This document shows positions 1 through 6,450 of a stretch of DNA of 16,552 nt, in pieces. Under the pieces are notes generated by a model. It was not told the DNA's origin and did no database searches. It saw only the letters and a list, made by a program, of their open reading frames with translations. Made by a program: the position numbers and the translations under genes. Each line of letters starts with the position of its first letter. The first letter of the stretch is position 1. Where the stretch lies: the NCBI GenBank assembly GCA_002322525.1, contig DCOU01000092.1, positions 8,477 to 25,028 of the forward strand. The letters run 5' to 3'. The stretch comes from Candidatus Omnitrophica bacterium UBA1562. Its GTDB lineage: Bacteria; Omnitrophota; Gorgyraeia; Gygaellales; Profunditerraquicolaceae.

Positions 1-77
1 CGTACAATTATCTTGACACTACTTGCCTGTAAATATAGTTGATTTAATTGGAATTTATGCTAAAATTATAGATTCGT
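1..77 (+). promoter_or_regulatory. Upstream region with a candidate sigma70-type promoter
   Basis: This AT-rich leader precedes the first gene. The best promoter pair is TTGATT (39-44) and TAAAAT (61-66), 16 bases apart, which would start transcription near 73 and leave almost no leader before the ATG at 78. A perfect TTGACA at 13-18 is also present, but its nearest -10-like hexamer (TATAGT, 34-39) is only 15 bases away. No Shine-Dalgarno sequence precedes 78, which fits a near-leaderless start. The upstream limit of the gene is fixed by an in-frame TAG at 69-71. Confidence 0.4.
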
Positions 78-1007
78 ATGATAAATATAAATAAAATAAA
101 GACATATTCCATAAAGAATAGGCCCAGCAAAATCAAACTTGCATATTTTGCAAAGGCACCTTTGCGCAAGAAGAGTTTCTTGGGTTTCTATGATTCTTTG
201 CCTAATATATTAAAAGCAAACCAGATACGCGCTGTAGTTAATGCTGTGGTAGGAGCTTATAAGAAAAAGAAAGCAGTTATTTTTATGGCGGGTGCGCACG
301 TGATAAAATGCGGACTCAATCCTGTAGTGATTGAGCTGATAAAGAAAAGAGTAATTACCTGTATTGCCTTAAATGGCGCAGGCATAATCCATGATTTTGA
401 AATTGCTTTTGGCGGTGAGACTTCCGAAGATGTAGGAGAAGGTTTAAAAACCGGTGAGTTTGGAATGGTCCGGGAAACCGCGGATTTTATTAATAATGCT
501 GTAAAGGAAGGGGTATCCGGCGGGTCAGGTTTTGGTTATGCTGTGGCAGAAAAAATAGCCGATTCTAAACTGCGCTATAAAAATTTGAGTATTCTTCATA
601 ATGCCTATAAAAATAAAATTCCTGTTTGTGTTTATGTAGCTATCGGTGCAGATATTATACACCAGCATCCCTCTTTTGACGCCAGCCTCGCCGGCGAAGG
701 AAGCTTCAGGGATTTTCATTTACTCGTAGAAAATATTTGCGCACTTAATGACGGCGGGGTAGTTTTAAATTTCGGCTCCGCAGTAATATTGCCGGAAGTG
801 TTTTTAAAGGCATTGAATTTAGCGAGAAATTTAGGCTATAAAGTAAAGAATTTCACTACCGCCAATTTCGATATGATTTATCATTACCGGCCTTTGCAAA
901 ATGTGGTATCCAGGCCTGTCCAGTCAGGCGGAAGCGGCTATTATATTATCGGCCATCATGAGATAATGCTCCCATTATTAGCACAGGCAATAATAGAGAA
1001 AATATGA
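78..1007 (+). CDS. Deoxyhypusine synthase-like protein (DHS-like NAD-binding fold), function uncertain
   Basis: A 309-residue soluble protein without signal peptide or membrane segments. The alternation of glycine-rich loops and hydrophobic strands (AVIFMAGAHVIKCG near 66-79, ALNGAGIIHDFE near 97-108, VLNFGSAVILPE near 229-240) resembles the deoxyhypusine synthase superfamily, where a G-G/A-G-I-x-H/E-D segment contributes to NAD and substrate binding. I see no convincing counterpart of the catalytic lysine motif (WGK type) of true deoxyhypusine synthases; the C-terminal part has RPVQSGGSGYYIIGHHE instead. It therefore may use another amine acceptor or be a different NAD/sugar enzyme. It opens the LPS cluster and is separated from rfaE1 only by a 53-base palindromic element, so co-expression is likely. 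The ATG at 78 is the only plausible start because an in-frame stop lies 6 bases upstream. Family assignment is moderate; function is not assigned. Confidence 0.6.
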   Translation: MININKIKTYSIKNRPSKIKLAYFAKAPLRKKSFLGFYDSLPNILKANQIRAVVNAVVGAYKKKKAVIFMAGAHVIKCGLNPVVIELIKKRVITCIALNGAGIIHDFEIAFGGETSEDVGEGLKTGEFGMVRETADFINNAVKEGVSGGSGFGYAVAEKIADSKLRYKNLSILHNAYKNKIPVCVYVAIGADIIHQHPSFDASLAGEGSFRDFHLLVENICALNDGGVVLNFGSAVILPEVFLKALNLARNLGYKVKNFTTANFDMIYHYRPLQNVVSRPVQSGGSGYYIIGHHEIMLPLLAQAIIEKI

Positions 1008-1062
1008 ACCCCGTTAGAAACTAATTTTTCTAATGGGGTTAAAAGGAGGTTTCTAACGGGGT
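1008..1062 (+). repeat. Palindromic element, family CCCCGTTAGAAA, copy 1, with alternative hairpins over the rfaE1 start
   Basis: Terminal arms ACCCCGTTAGAAA (1008-1020) and TTTCTAACGGGGT (1050-1062) are perfect inverted repeats. A third, near-identical arm TTTCTAATGGGGTT (1027-1040) can also pair with the first, with one G-T wobble. AAAAGGAGG (1041-1049) lies between arms 2 and 3. The GTG start of rfaE1 (1061-1063) is formed by the last bases of arm 3. Pairing 1-2 would leave the ribosome binding site and start exposed; pairing 1-3 would bury the start and loop out the SD. Related copies lie at 2140-2190 and 7858-7912. Confidence 0.85.
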
Positions 1063-2080
1063 GAAGAATCTCATAAAGATAATCAATAAATTTAATAGAG
1101 TCAGGATATTGGTATTGGGAGATGTAATCTTGGATGAATACATCTTGGGCAGCGTGGATAGAATTTCACCCGAAGCGCCGGTGCCGGTGGTTTGGGCAAA
1201 TAAGCATACTTTTATTCCGGGGGGTGCTGCGAATGTAGCCAATAATATCCGTTCGTTAGACGGCGGTGTATGTTTAGTAGGCGTTATCGGCAGGGATAAG
1301 AATGCAAATATTTTATTATCAGAATTAAAGAAAAAAAGAATAACTACTGAGGGTATCTTCACTGATCCCCGAAGGCATACTACGGTCAAGATCCGTATTA
1401 TTGCCGGGCATCAACAGGTAGTCAGGGTAGATTGGGAACATACGGATTCGTTATCGCAAAAGCTGAACCGGAGAATCATCAAATTCATAAAAACAAATAT
1501 TGATGATTTTGATGCTATCATTATTGAGGATTATGGGAAAGGCGTGATAAATATGCAATTACTCCAGGACCTTATTGCCATTGCGCACTCTCATAAAAAA
1601 ATAATCGCTGTCGACCCCAAGGAGGAACATTTTCAGTACTATCGGGGAGCTACTTCTATTACCCCTAACCGCAAAGAATTAGAAAACGCAATCAGAAATT
1701 TGCGGATTCAAGATACCACAAATAGATTTCGATTTAATACGGATAAATTATTTACGGATAAAGAAGTAGATTTAGCAGCGGGAGAGATTTTAAAATATTT
1801 GGATTTGCAGTCAATTCTGGTTACTTTAGGCGAGCAGGGTATGCGGTTATTCGAGAAAAACAGCCGCATTACGCATATACCGACGGTAGCCCAGGAAGTC
1901 TTTGATGTTTCAGGCGCAGGGGATACGGTGATAGCTACTTTTGCCTTGGCGCTTTCTTGCGGCGCTTCCAAACTGGAGGCAGCGCATATCGCTAACTTTG
2001 CTGCGGGTATTGTAGTGGGTAAATTAGGCGCAGCTGTAACAACCAGAAAAGAGTTATTAGAGAGGATGAGAAGTGTGTAA
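1061..2080 (+). CDS. rfaE1: D-glycero-beta-D-manno-heptose-7-phosphate kinase (PfkB/ribokinase family, RfaE domain I)
   Basis: This cytoplasmic kinase phosphorylates D-glycero-D-manno-heptose 7-phosphate at C1, the first activation step toward ADP-heptose for the LPS inner core. The 339-residue protein covers only the kinase half of HldE. It has GDVILDEY (20-27), SPEAPVPVV (36-44), GGAANVANN (54-62) and the PfkB C-terminal signature DVSGAGDTV, with the likely catalytic base at D288. No nucleotidyltransferase domain follows, so the adenylyltransferase must be encoded elsewhere. The GTG start fits the family N-terminus, which begins about 15 residues before GDVxLD. It is preceded by AGGAGG with a rather long 11-base spacing, within a palindromic element that also supplies the GTG. 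The stop codon falls in a 16-bp tandem repeat. It is followed by the Kdo genes. Confidence 0.9.
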   Translation: MKNLIKIINKFNRVRILVLGDVILDEYILGSVDRISPEAPVPVVWANKHTFIPGGAANVANNIRSLDGGVCLVGVIGRDKNANILLSELKKKRITTEGIFTDPRRHTTVKIRIIAGHQQVVRVDWEHTDSLSQKLNRRIIKFIKTNIDDFDAIIIEDYGKGVINMQLLQDLIAIAHSHKKIIAVDPKEEHFQYYRGATSITPNRKELENAIRNLRIQDTTNRFRFNTDKLFTDKEVDLAAGEILKYLDLQSILVTLGEQGMRLFEKNSRITHIPTVAQEVFDVSGAGDTVIATFALALSCGASKLEAAHIANFAAGIVVGKLGAAVTTRKELLERMRSV

Positions 2081-2135
2081 GTTTATAAGTGTGTAAGTTT
2101 ATAAGTAAAGAACTTAAAAACTTTACACTTATACA
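2075..2135. repeat. 16-bp tandem repeat plus imperfect inverted arm
   Basis: GTGTAAGTTTATAAGT occurs twice perfectly in tandem (2075-2090 and 2091-2106). An imperfect reverse-complement arm follows (about 2109-2135, ACTTTACACTTATACAC core), so the whole can fold as a hairpin. The first copy overlaps the end of rfaE1 and contains its TAA stop (2078-2080). Confidence 0.75.
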
Positions 2136-2139
2136 CTTT

Positions 2140-2190
2140 ACCCCGTTAGAAATACTAACTCTAACGGAAAAGATATATTTCTAACGGGGT
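2140..2190. repeat. Palindromic element, family CCCCGTTAGAAA, copy 2
   Basis: Arms ACCCCGTTAGAAA (2140-2152) and TTTCTAACGGGGT (2178-2190) are identical to those of copies 1 and 3. A middle partial arm CTAACGG (2161-2167) can pair with CCGTTAG of arm 1, repeating the three-arm layout of copy 1. It lies in the rfaE1-kdsB spacer. It is followed by a GAGCGAAGCGAGGGA stretch (2200-2214) whose GAGGGA end acts as the likely ribosome binding site of kdsB, so here the element does not supply the start codon. Confidence 0.85.
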
Positions 2191-2216
2191 TTACACTCCG
2201 AGCGAAGCGAGGGAAG

Positions 2217-2957
2217 ATGGACGTTATCGGAATAATTCCTGCAAGATATTCCTCAACCAGATTTCAAGGCAAGGTCTTAGCAGATATATTAGGTAAACCC
2301 ATGATTCAGCATGTCTGGGAACGGGCAAAACAGGCCCTGCTTTTAGAGGATTTAATTATCGCCTGCGATGATGAAAGGGTAGCCAGGGTAGCGCAAGATT
2401 TCGGGGCGAAAGTCAGCATGACTGCCAAAGGCCATGTATCAGGCACGGATAGAATCATTGAGGTGGTCAACCCTATAGATGTAAGAATGGTAATCAATAT
2501 TCAGGCAGATGAGCCGTTAATTCATCCCCGGATGATCGATGCTGTTGCGCAAGCGCTGCTTGATGATAATGCAGTCTCTATGGCTACGATTATGAAGCAG
2601 ATAGATAATGTAAAGGACCTGAACGATCCTAACGTGGTTAAGGTTGTGATTGATAAGAATAATTTTGTTCTCTATTTTTCACGTTCGCCCATTCCTTGCC
2701 ATGCTAAGGAATCAGAAATAAAGCTGCCAATTTATTTTAAACATATAGGCTTATACGGTTATACTAAGGATTTTCTTTTTATTTATAAGAATTTACCGGT
2801 TTCTTATTTGGAAAGAGTGGAACGCCTGGAGCAGCTCAGGGTCTTGGAAGAAGGTTTTCGCATAAAGGTTATTGAGACAAAATATGACACTATAGGCGTG
2901 GATACGCCTGAGGATTTAGAAAAGGTAAAGGAGTATTTAAATAAGTCTTCCGGTTAA
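2217..2957 (+). CDS. kdsB: 3-deoxy-manno-octulosonate cytidylyltransferase (CMP-Kdo synthetase)
   Basis: It activates Kdo with CTP to CMP-Kdo, the donor used by Kdo transferases on lipid A. The 246-residue length is typical for KdsB. Visible motifs are the nucleotide-binding IIPARYSSTRFQGK (6-19), SGTDRI (75-80), NIQADEPLI (94-102), YFSRSPIPC in the middle of the chain, KHIGLYGYTKDFL, LEQLRVLEEGF and the C-terminal GVDTPEDLE, all in the order seen in the family. The protein is cytoplasmic. The ATG at 2217 has GAGGGA just upstream and gives an N-terminus that starts 5 residues before the IPAR motif, as expected. Its TAA stop lies directly against a GGTTACG-type repeat. Together with kdsA, kdsD and kdsC it completes the Kdo pathway within this cluster. 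Confidence 0.95.
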   Translation: MDVIGIIPARYSSTRFQGKVLADILGKPMIQHVWERAKQALLLEDLIIACDDERVARVAQDFGAKVSMTAKGHVSGTDRIIEVVNPIDVRMVINIQADEPLIHPRMIDAVAQALLDDNAVSMATIMKQIDNVKDLNDPNVVKVVIDKNNFVLYFSRSPIPCHAKESEIKLPIYFKHIGLYGYTKDFLFIYKNLPVSYLERVERLEQLRVLEEGFRIKVIETKYDTIGVDTPEDLEKVKEYLNKSSG

Positions 2958-3073
2958 GGTTACGGTAACGAAGCCCGTATCGTTTAAGGGTTAAGGCAAC
3001 GTAAAAATAAAAACCGAAAGACGTAAGGCGAAATACGAAACGGACATCGTAACCCTAACCGAATAACGTAACC
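2958..3073. repeat. GGTTACG/CGTAACC palindromic element, copy A
   Basis: A 116-base element fills the kdsB-kdsA spacer. It begins GGTTACGGTAACGAAGCCCG and ends TAACCGAATAACGTAACC, with short terminal inverted repeats GGTTACG/CGTAACC and further imperfect complementarity between the flanks. A clearly related copy lies at 8348-8465. The element begins the base after the kdsB stop and ends 7 bases before the kdsA ATG. Confidence 0.85.
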
Positions 3074-3080
3074 AATAAAG

Positions 3081-3896
3081 ATGACGAGAGAGATTAAAAT
3101 CGGCGATATTAAAGTGGGAGCAAACAATCCTTTAATTTTAATTGCCGGTCCGTGCGTGATTGAGTCAGAAAAGCATTGTTTAGATACAGCCAAAAAAATA
3201 AAAGATATTGCGCAAGAATCAGATATCCCTTTTATATTTAAATCCAGTTTTGATAAAGCGAATAGGTTATCCATAGATTCTTATCGCGGGCCGGGTTTTA
3301 AAAGGGGCCTTGAGATTCTTGCTAAAGTAAAACAAAAGCTCAAAGTTCCCGTATTAAGTGACATACATTGTCAGAGCGAAATTAAAGAAGCTGCAAAGAT
3401 TCTGGATATAATTCAAATCCCTGCCTTTTTATGCCGTCAGACAGATATCGTGGTAAATGCAGCTAAGACGGGTAAAATAATAAATATTAAGAAAGGCCAA
3501 TTCTTAGCGCCCTGGGATATTTTACCTATAATTAAAAAGATCGAATCTACGGGTAATAAATCTATTTTGATTACCGAGCGCGGCGCCTGTTTTGGTTATA
3601 ATAACCTAGTTTCTGATTTTAGAAGTTTAGCTATTATGCGGCAATTCGGTTACCCGGTTATTTATGATGCCACGCATAGTGTTCAGCTGCCCGGCGGTAA
3701 GGGCGGCTGTTCCGGTGGACAGCGGGAGTTTGTTCCCGGCCTTTCCCGCGCTGCGGTTGCTTTTGGTTGCGATGGTTTGTTTTTAGAAGCGCATCCCGAT
3801 CCCGATAATGCACCTTGCGACGGCCCGAATATGATTGACTTAAAAGAATTACAAAAAGTCCTGAAACAGATTAAAAGAATAGAGGCAGCGTTATGA
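3081..3896 (+). CDS. kdsA: 3-deoxy-8-phosphooctulonate synthase (Kdo-8-P synthase)
   Basis: It condenses phosphoenolpyruvate with D-arabinose 5-phosphate to Kdo 8-phosphate in the cytoplasm. The 271-residue TIM barrel shows IAGPCVIES (21-29), FKSSFDKANR, PVLSDIH, QIPAFLCRQTD, NIKKGQFLAPWD, DATHSVQLPGG and LEAHPDPDNAPCDGPN in family order. The Cys in PCVIES (C25), with His of DATHSVQ, Glu of LEAHPDP and Asp of CDGPN, matches the metal ligands of the Aquifex-type enzyme; E. coli KdsA has Asn at the Cys position. I therefore infer a metal-dependent (class II) enzyme. The start at 3081 has only weak SD-like sequence (AATAAAG) because the palindromic element ends just upstream. The TGA stop abuts the next palindromic element. 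Confidence 0.95.
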   Translation: MTREIKIGDIKVGANNPLILIAGPCVIESEKHCLDTAKKIKDIAQESDIPFIFKSSFDKANRLSIDSYRGPGFKRGLEILAKVKQKLKVPVLSDIHCQSEIKEAAKILDIIQIPAFLCRQTDIVVNAAKTGKIINIKKGQFLAPWDILPIIKKIESTGNKSILITERGACFGYNNLVSDFRSLAIMRQFGYPVIYDATHSVQLPGGKGGCSGGQREFVPGLSRAAVAFGCDGLFLEAHPDPDNAPCDGPNMIDLKELQKVLKQIKRIEAAL

Positions 3897-3978
3897 ACCC
3901 CGCCCTTCCTAAATCCCGCCCTTGCGTGCAAGAGCGGGATAAAGGGCTGGGGTATAGATAAGAAAGGAAGAGCGGGGT
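3897..3978 (+). repeat. Nested palindromic element with three-arm layout over the kdsD start
   Basis: Outer arms ACCCCGCCCTTCCT (3897-3910) and AGGAAGAGCGGGGT (3965-3978) pair with one mismatch. An inner hairpin at 3913-3940 has 13-base arms around a 2-base loop. A middle arm AAGGGCTGGGGT (3941-3952 region) can compete for the first arm. Arm 3 contains the kdsD ribosome binding site (AAAGGAAG, 3963-3970), and its final bases form the GTG start (3977-3979). The sequence differs from the CCCCGTTAGAAA family, but the layout matches copy 1 at rfaE1, and both genes begin GTGAAG. Confidence 0.8.
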
Positions 3979-4945
3979 GAAGATAAATATCCTTAAGCGC
4001 GCCAGGGAAGTTTTAGATATTGAAGCAGAAGCGATTAGAACCCTGAAGCCTCGCCTGGGTAATAGTTTTAAAGAAGCTGTAGATTTGATATTAAAAACCA
4101 AGGGCAGGGTAGTGGTCAGCGGTATGGGTAAAACCGGTATCATTGCGCGAAAACTATCCGCCACTCTATCCTCTACCGGCACGCCCAGTTTATTTTTACA
4201 TTTATCCGAGGCAGCGCACGGAGATTTAGGAAGAGTCACCAGCGATGATACGGTAATTATCATTTCTAATAGCGGCTCAACCGAAGAAATAAAACAGTTG
4301 TTGCCTTTCCTGAAAAAGATCGGGGCAAAAATTGTTGCCTTAACCGGCAAAGTCAAATCTATTTTGGCTAAATACAGCGATGTGGTCCTGGATGTTTCCG
4401 TAAGAAAAGAGGCCTGTCCCTTGGGATTGGTTCCTACTGCTTCCACGACCGCGACTTTAGCGATGGCAGATGCTTTGGCAGTCTGCCTTCTTGAGCTAAA
4501 GGGTTTTAAAGAGAAAGATTTTGCCTTTTATCATCCGGGCGGCATGTTGGGTAAACAACTGCTTTTGAAAGTAGAGGATATTATGCGCACAGGTAAAGCT
4601 AATCCTGTGGTTGGAGAAGAAAAAACCGTTTCCAGTGTTTTGCTTAAGATTACCCAGGCGCGTGCGGGCGCTGCTACCATTGTAGATAAAAAAGGTAAAT
4701 TAGCGGGGATTTTTACTGACGGAGATTTACGCCGGCATTTGGGGACCGATAAAAATTTGCCTAAATTAAAAATTAAAGAAGTAATGACCAGAAATCCCTT
4801 AGCGATTACTGCGGGTAAATTAGCCGCTGAGGCTATGCACATCCTGCAGAAAAAAAAGATTGACGAGATGCCGGTGGTAGATAAGAATCGTCGCCCCATC
4901 GGACTTTTGGATGTGCAGGACCTTTTAAAAGCAGGTTTAGTATAA
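3977..4945 (+). CDS. kdsD: D-arabinose 5-phosphate isomerase (KpsF/GutQ family, SIS + two CBS domains)
   Basis: It interconverts D-ribulose 5-phosphate and D-arabinose 5-phosphate, supplying the KdsA substrate. The 322-residue protein has a SIS domain (about 40-175) with GRVVVSGMGKTG (43-54), a conserved SEAAHGDLG (77-85) carrying the catalytic His and ISNSGSTEE (96-104). Two CBS domains follow (about 201-257, beginning VEDIM, and 267-320, beginning IKEVMTRNP and ending IGLLDVQDLL). This is the full KdsD architecture. The GTG start is supported by AAAGGAAG at a 6-base spacing and by the family N-terminus (VLxIEAEAI). It is followed after 13 bases by kdsC, so A5P supply and Kdo8P dephosphorylation are probably co-translated. 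Confidence 0.95.
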   Translation: MKINILKRAREVLDIEAEAIRTLKPRLGNSFKEAVDLILKTKGRVVVSGMGKTGIIARKLSATLSSTGTPSLFLHLSEAAHGDLGRVTSDDTVIIISNSGSTEEIKQLLPFLKKIGAKIVALTGKVKSILAKYSDVVLDVSVRKEACPLGLVPTASTTATLAMADALAVCLLELKGFKEKDFAFYHPGGMLGKQLLLKVEDIMRTGKANPVVGEEKTVSSVLLKITQARAGAATIVDKKGKLAGIFTDGDLRRHLGTDKNLPKLKIKEVMTRNPLAITAGKLAAEAMHILQKKKIDEMPVVDKNRRPIGLLDVQDLLKAGLV

Positions 4946-4958
4946 GTGAAAGATTTAT

Positions 4959-5492
4959 ATGGATATTAAAGAAGAATTAATAGAGAAAGCCAAAAAGATT
5001 AAAATATTGCTGCTTGATGTGGACGGTGTTTTAACGGACGGAAGGATCATTTATGATTCTTTAGGCCGTGATATGAAGTTTTTTGATGTGCATGACGGAT
5101 TGGGTGTTTATGCCTTAAAGAAGGCAGGAATAAAAACCATACTGATTACTGCCAAAGGCTCCCGGGCAATAAAGCCGCGTGCCCGGGACATGCAGGTTGA
5201 GGCAGTCTTCGAAAATATCTCACCTAAGACATCTGTCTTAGAAAAAATCTTAAAGAAATACAAGGTTAATACTGAAGAGGTGTGTTTTGTGGCTGATGAT
5301 TTAGTGGATTTATGTCTGATGAGGAGAGTAGGTTTTCCCATTGCAGTATTTAATGCCTGCCCTGAGATAAAGCAGGCGGCAACTTACATTACCATAAAAG
5401 CCGGCGGACGCGGCGCAGTGCGCGAGGTAGCAGAATTAATTCTTAAGGCACAAGGTAAATGGGATGGGCTTGTAGGATTATATGATACCTAA
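4959..5492 (+). CDS. kdsC: 3-deoxy-D-manno-octulosonate 8-phosphate phosphatase (HAD family, KdsC)
   Basis: It removes the phosphate from Kdo-8-P to release Kdo for KdsB. The 177-residue length is that of the tetrameric, cap-less KdsC group of HAD phosphatases. Motif I is LLLDVDGVLTDG with D20 as nucleophile and D22 as acid/base. Motif II is LITAKGS, which has A-K where many members have G-R. The motif III lysine lies in SPKTSVLEK and motif IV is VADDLVDL. DVHDGLGVYALKKAG matches the loop typical of KdsC. It starts 13 bases after kdsD with only a weak GTGAAAG-type site, and its end overlaps the next gene by 11 bases. Confidence is high because of both the motifs and the kds neighbours. Confidence 0.93.
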   Translation: MDIKEELIEKAKKIKILLLDVDGVLTDGRIIYDSLGRDMKFFDVHDGLGVYALKKAGIKTILITAKGSRAIKPRARDMQVEAVFENISPKTSVLEKILKKYKVNTEEVCFVADDLVDLCLMRRVGFPIAVFNACPEIKQAATYITIKAGGRGAVREVAELILKAQGKWDGLVGLYDT

Positions 5493-6450
5493 AAGAAAAG
5501 TTTACAGTTTACAATGTTTAGCAGTTTACAGTTTATTATTTTTCCTGACGCTATACGCTATACGCTATACGCTATACGCTGTGTGTTATGCCCAAGGCCA
5601 GAACGCGCAGGAATCAGATCAACAGATTATGGATTTTTCGTTAGCTAGCTTTGGTGAAAAAGGCAAGAAGGCATGGGATCTTTCGGGAAAATCCGCGGAT
5701 ATATTCCAAGATGTAATAAAACTTAAAGATGTAATCGGCAATCTCTATGGTAAAGAAGAAGATGTCAAACTTACTGCTGACAAGGGAGATTTTGATAAAA
5801 CGCAGGGCAAGATACACCTTGAAGATAATGTGATAATTACCACATCAACCGGAGCTAAGTTAACCACGGATTCTTTAGATTGGGACAGAAAGAACCAGCT
5901 TGTTACTACCAAAGATGCGGTTAATATAGAAAGAGGCAATATGGTTACTACGGCAAGCGGTGCGCACGGTGAGCCCGATTTGAAAAAGGTCAGCCTCCAG
6001 AAAGACGTTACCGTAAATATTAACCCCGTTGCCGATGAAAAGAGCCAAGAGCCCGCTGTCAAGAAAAAGATTGTGATTACCTGCGATGGGCCGCTGCAGA
6101 TAGATTATGAAAAAAATGTTGCTACCTTTAATAATAATGTCAAAGTGGATACCCAGGATGCTTTAATTGACAGCGATATAATGGATGTCTATTTTGGCAA
6201 GTCGACCAAAGATGCCTCTGGTTTAAAAAAGGCAGACTCGGATGTGGGTAGTGCTTTGGGTGGTAGCACTATGGGTAGTAAAATAGATAAGATTATTGCG
6301 CGGGGCAATGTTAAAATTACGCGAGGAGAGAATGTCTCCTATAGTGATGAGGCAACTTACAATGCTTTGGATAAAAAGATTATCCTTTCGGGTAAACCCA
6401 AATTGATTATATATTCCGGGGAGGACATAAATGCATCTTTTGGAAATTAA
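5482..6450 (+). CDS. LPS export protein, probable LptC-LptA (OstA) fusion
   Basis: A 322-residue exported protein. Residues 1-37 form a signal peptide (basic KRK, then a hydrophobic stretch rich in Leu and Tyr, possible cleavage after CYA or QNA); the segment at 24-33 is encoded by a 7-bp tandem repeat. About 50-185 resembles LptC (DFSLASFGEKGKKAWDLSG, AD(I)F.D.IKL, then repeated beta strands with TADKGDFDK and LEDNVIITTSTG). About 195-320 resembles LptA/OstA (KIVITCDGPLQIDYEKNVATFNNNVKV, then IIARGNVKITRGENVSYSDEATYN). LptC and LptA normally are separate parts of the periplasmic bridge that carries LPS from the LptBFG ATPase, so one chain would contain both bridge parts. The last strand is cut short where lptB begins; the genes overlap by 20 bases. 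LptF and LptG are not in this window. Confidence 0.8.
   Translation: MIPKRKVYSLQCLAVYSLLFFLTLYAIRYTLYAVCYAQGQNAQESDQQIMDFSLASFGEKGKKAWDLSGKSADIFQDVIKLKDVIGNLYGKEEDVKLTADKGDFDKTQGKIHLEDNVIITTSTGAKLTTDSLDWDRKNQLVTTKDAVNIERGNMVTTASGAHGEPDLKKVSLQKDVTVNINPVADEKSQEPAVKKKIVITCDGPLQIDYEKNVATFNNNVKVDTQDALIDSDIMDVYFGKSTKDASGLKKADSDVGSALGGSTMGSKIDKIIARGNVKITRGENVSYSDEATYNALDKKIILSGKPKLIIYSGEDINASFGN
5500..5580 (+). repeat. Short tandem repeats inside the signal-peptide coding region of the LptCA fusion
   Basis: GTTTACA units recur at 5500-5506, 5507-5513 and 5524-5530. They are followed by four perfect GCTATAC heptamers (5550-5577). A period of 7 is read out of phase with codons, and no frame contains a stop, so the array encodes a hydrophobic, Tyr/Leu-rich run at residues 24-33. 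The first part resembles, in reverse complement, the tandem array before purA (14956-15010). Confidence 0.8.

Noticed and set aside
13..39. TTGACA with TATAGT as the main promoter of the first gene
   Set aside because: The spacer is only 15 bases; the 39-66 pair has better spacing. It is kept only as an alternative.
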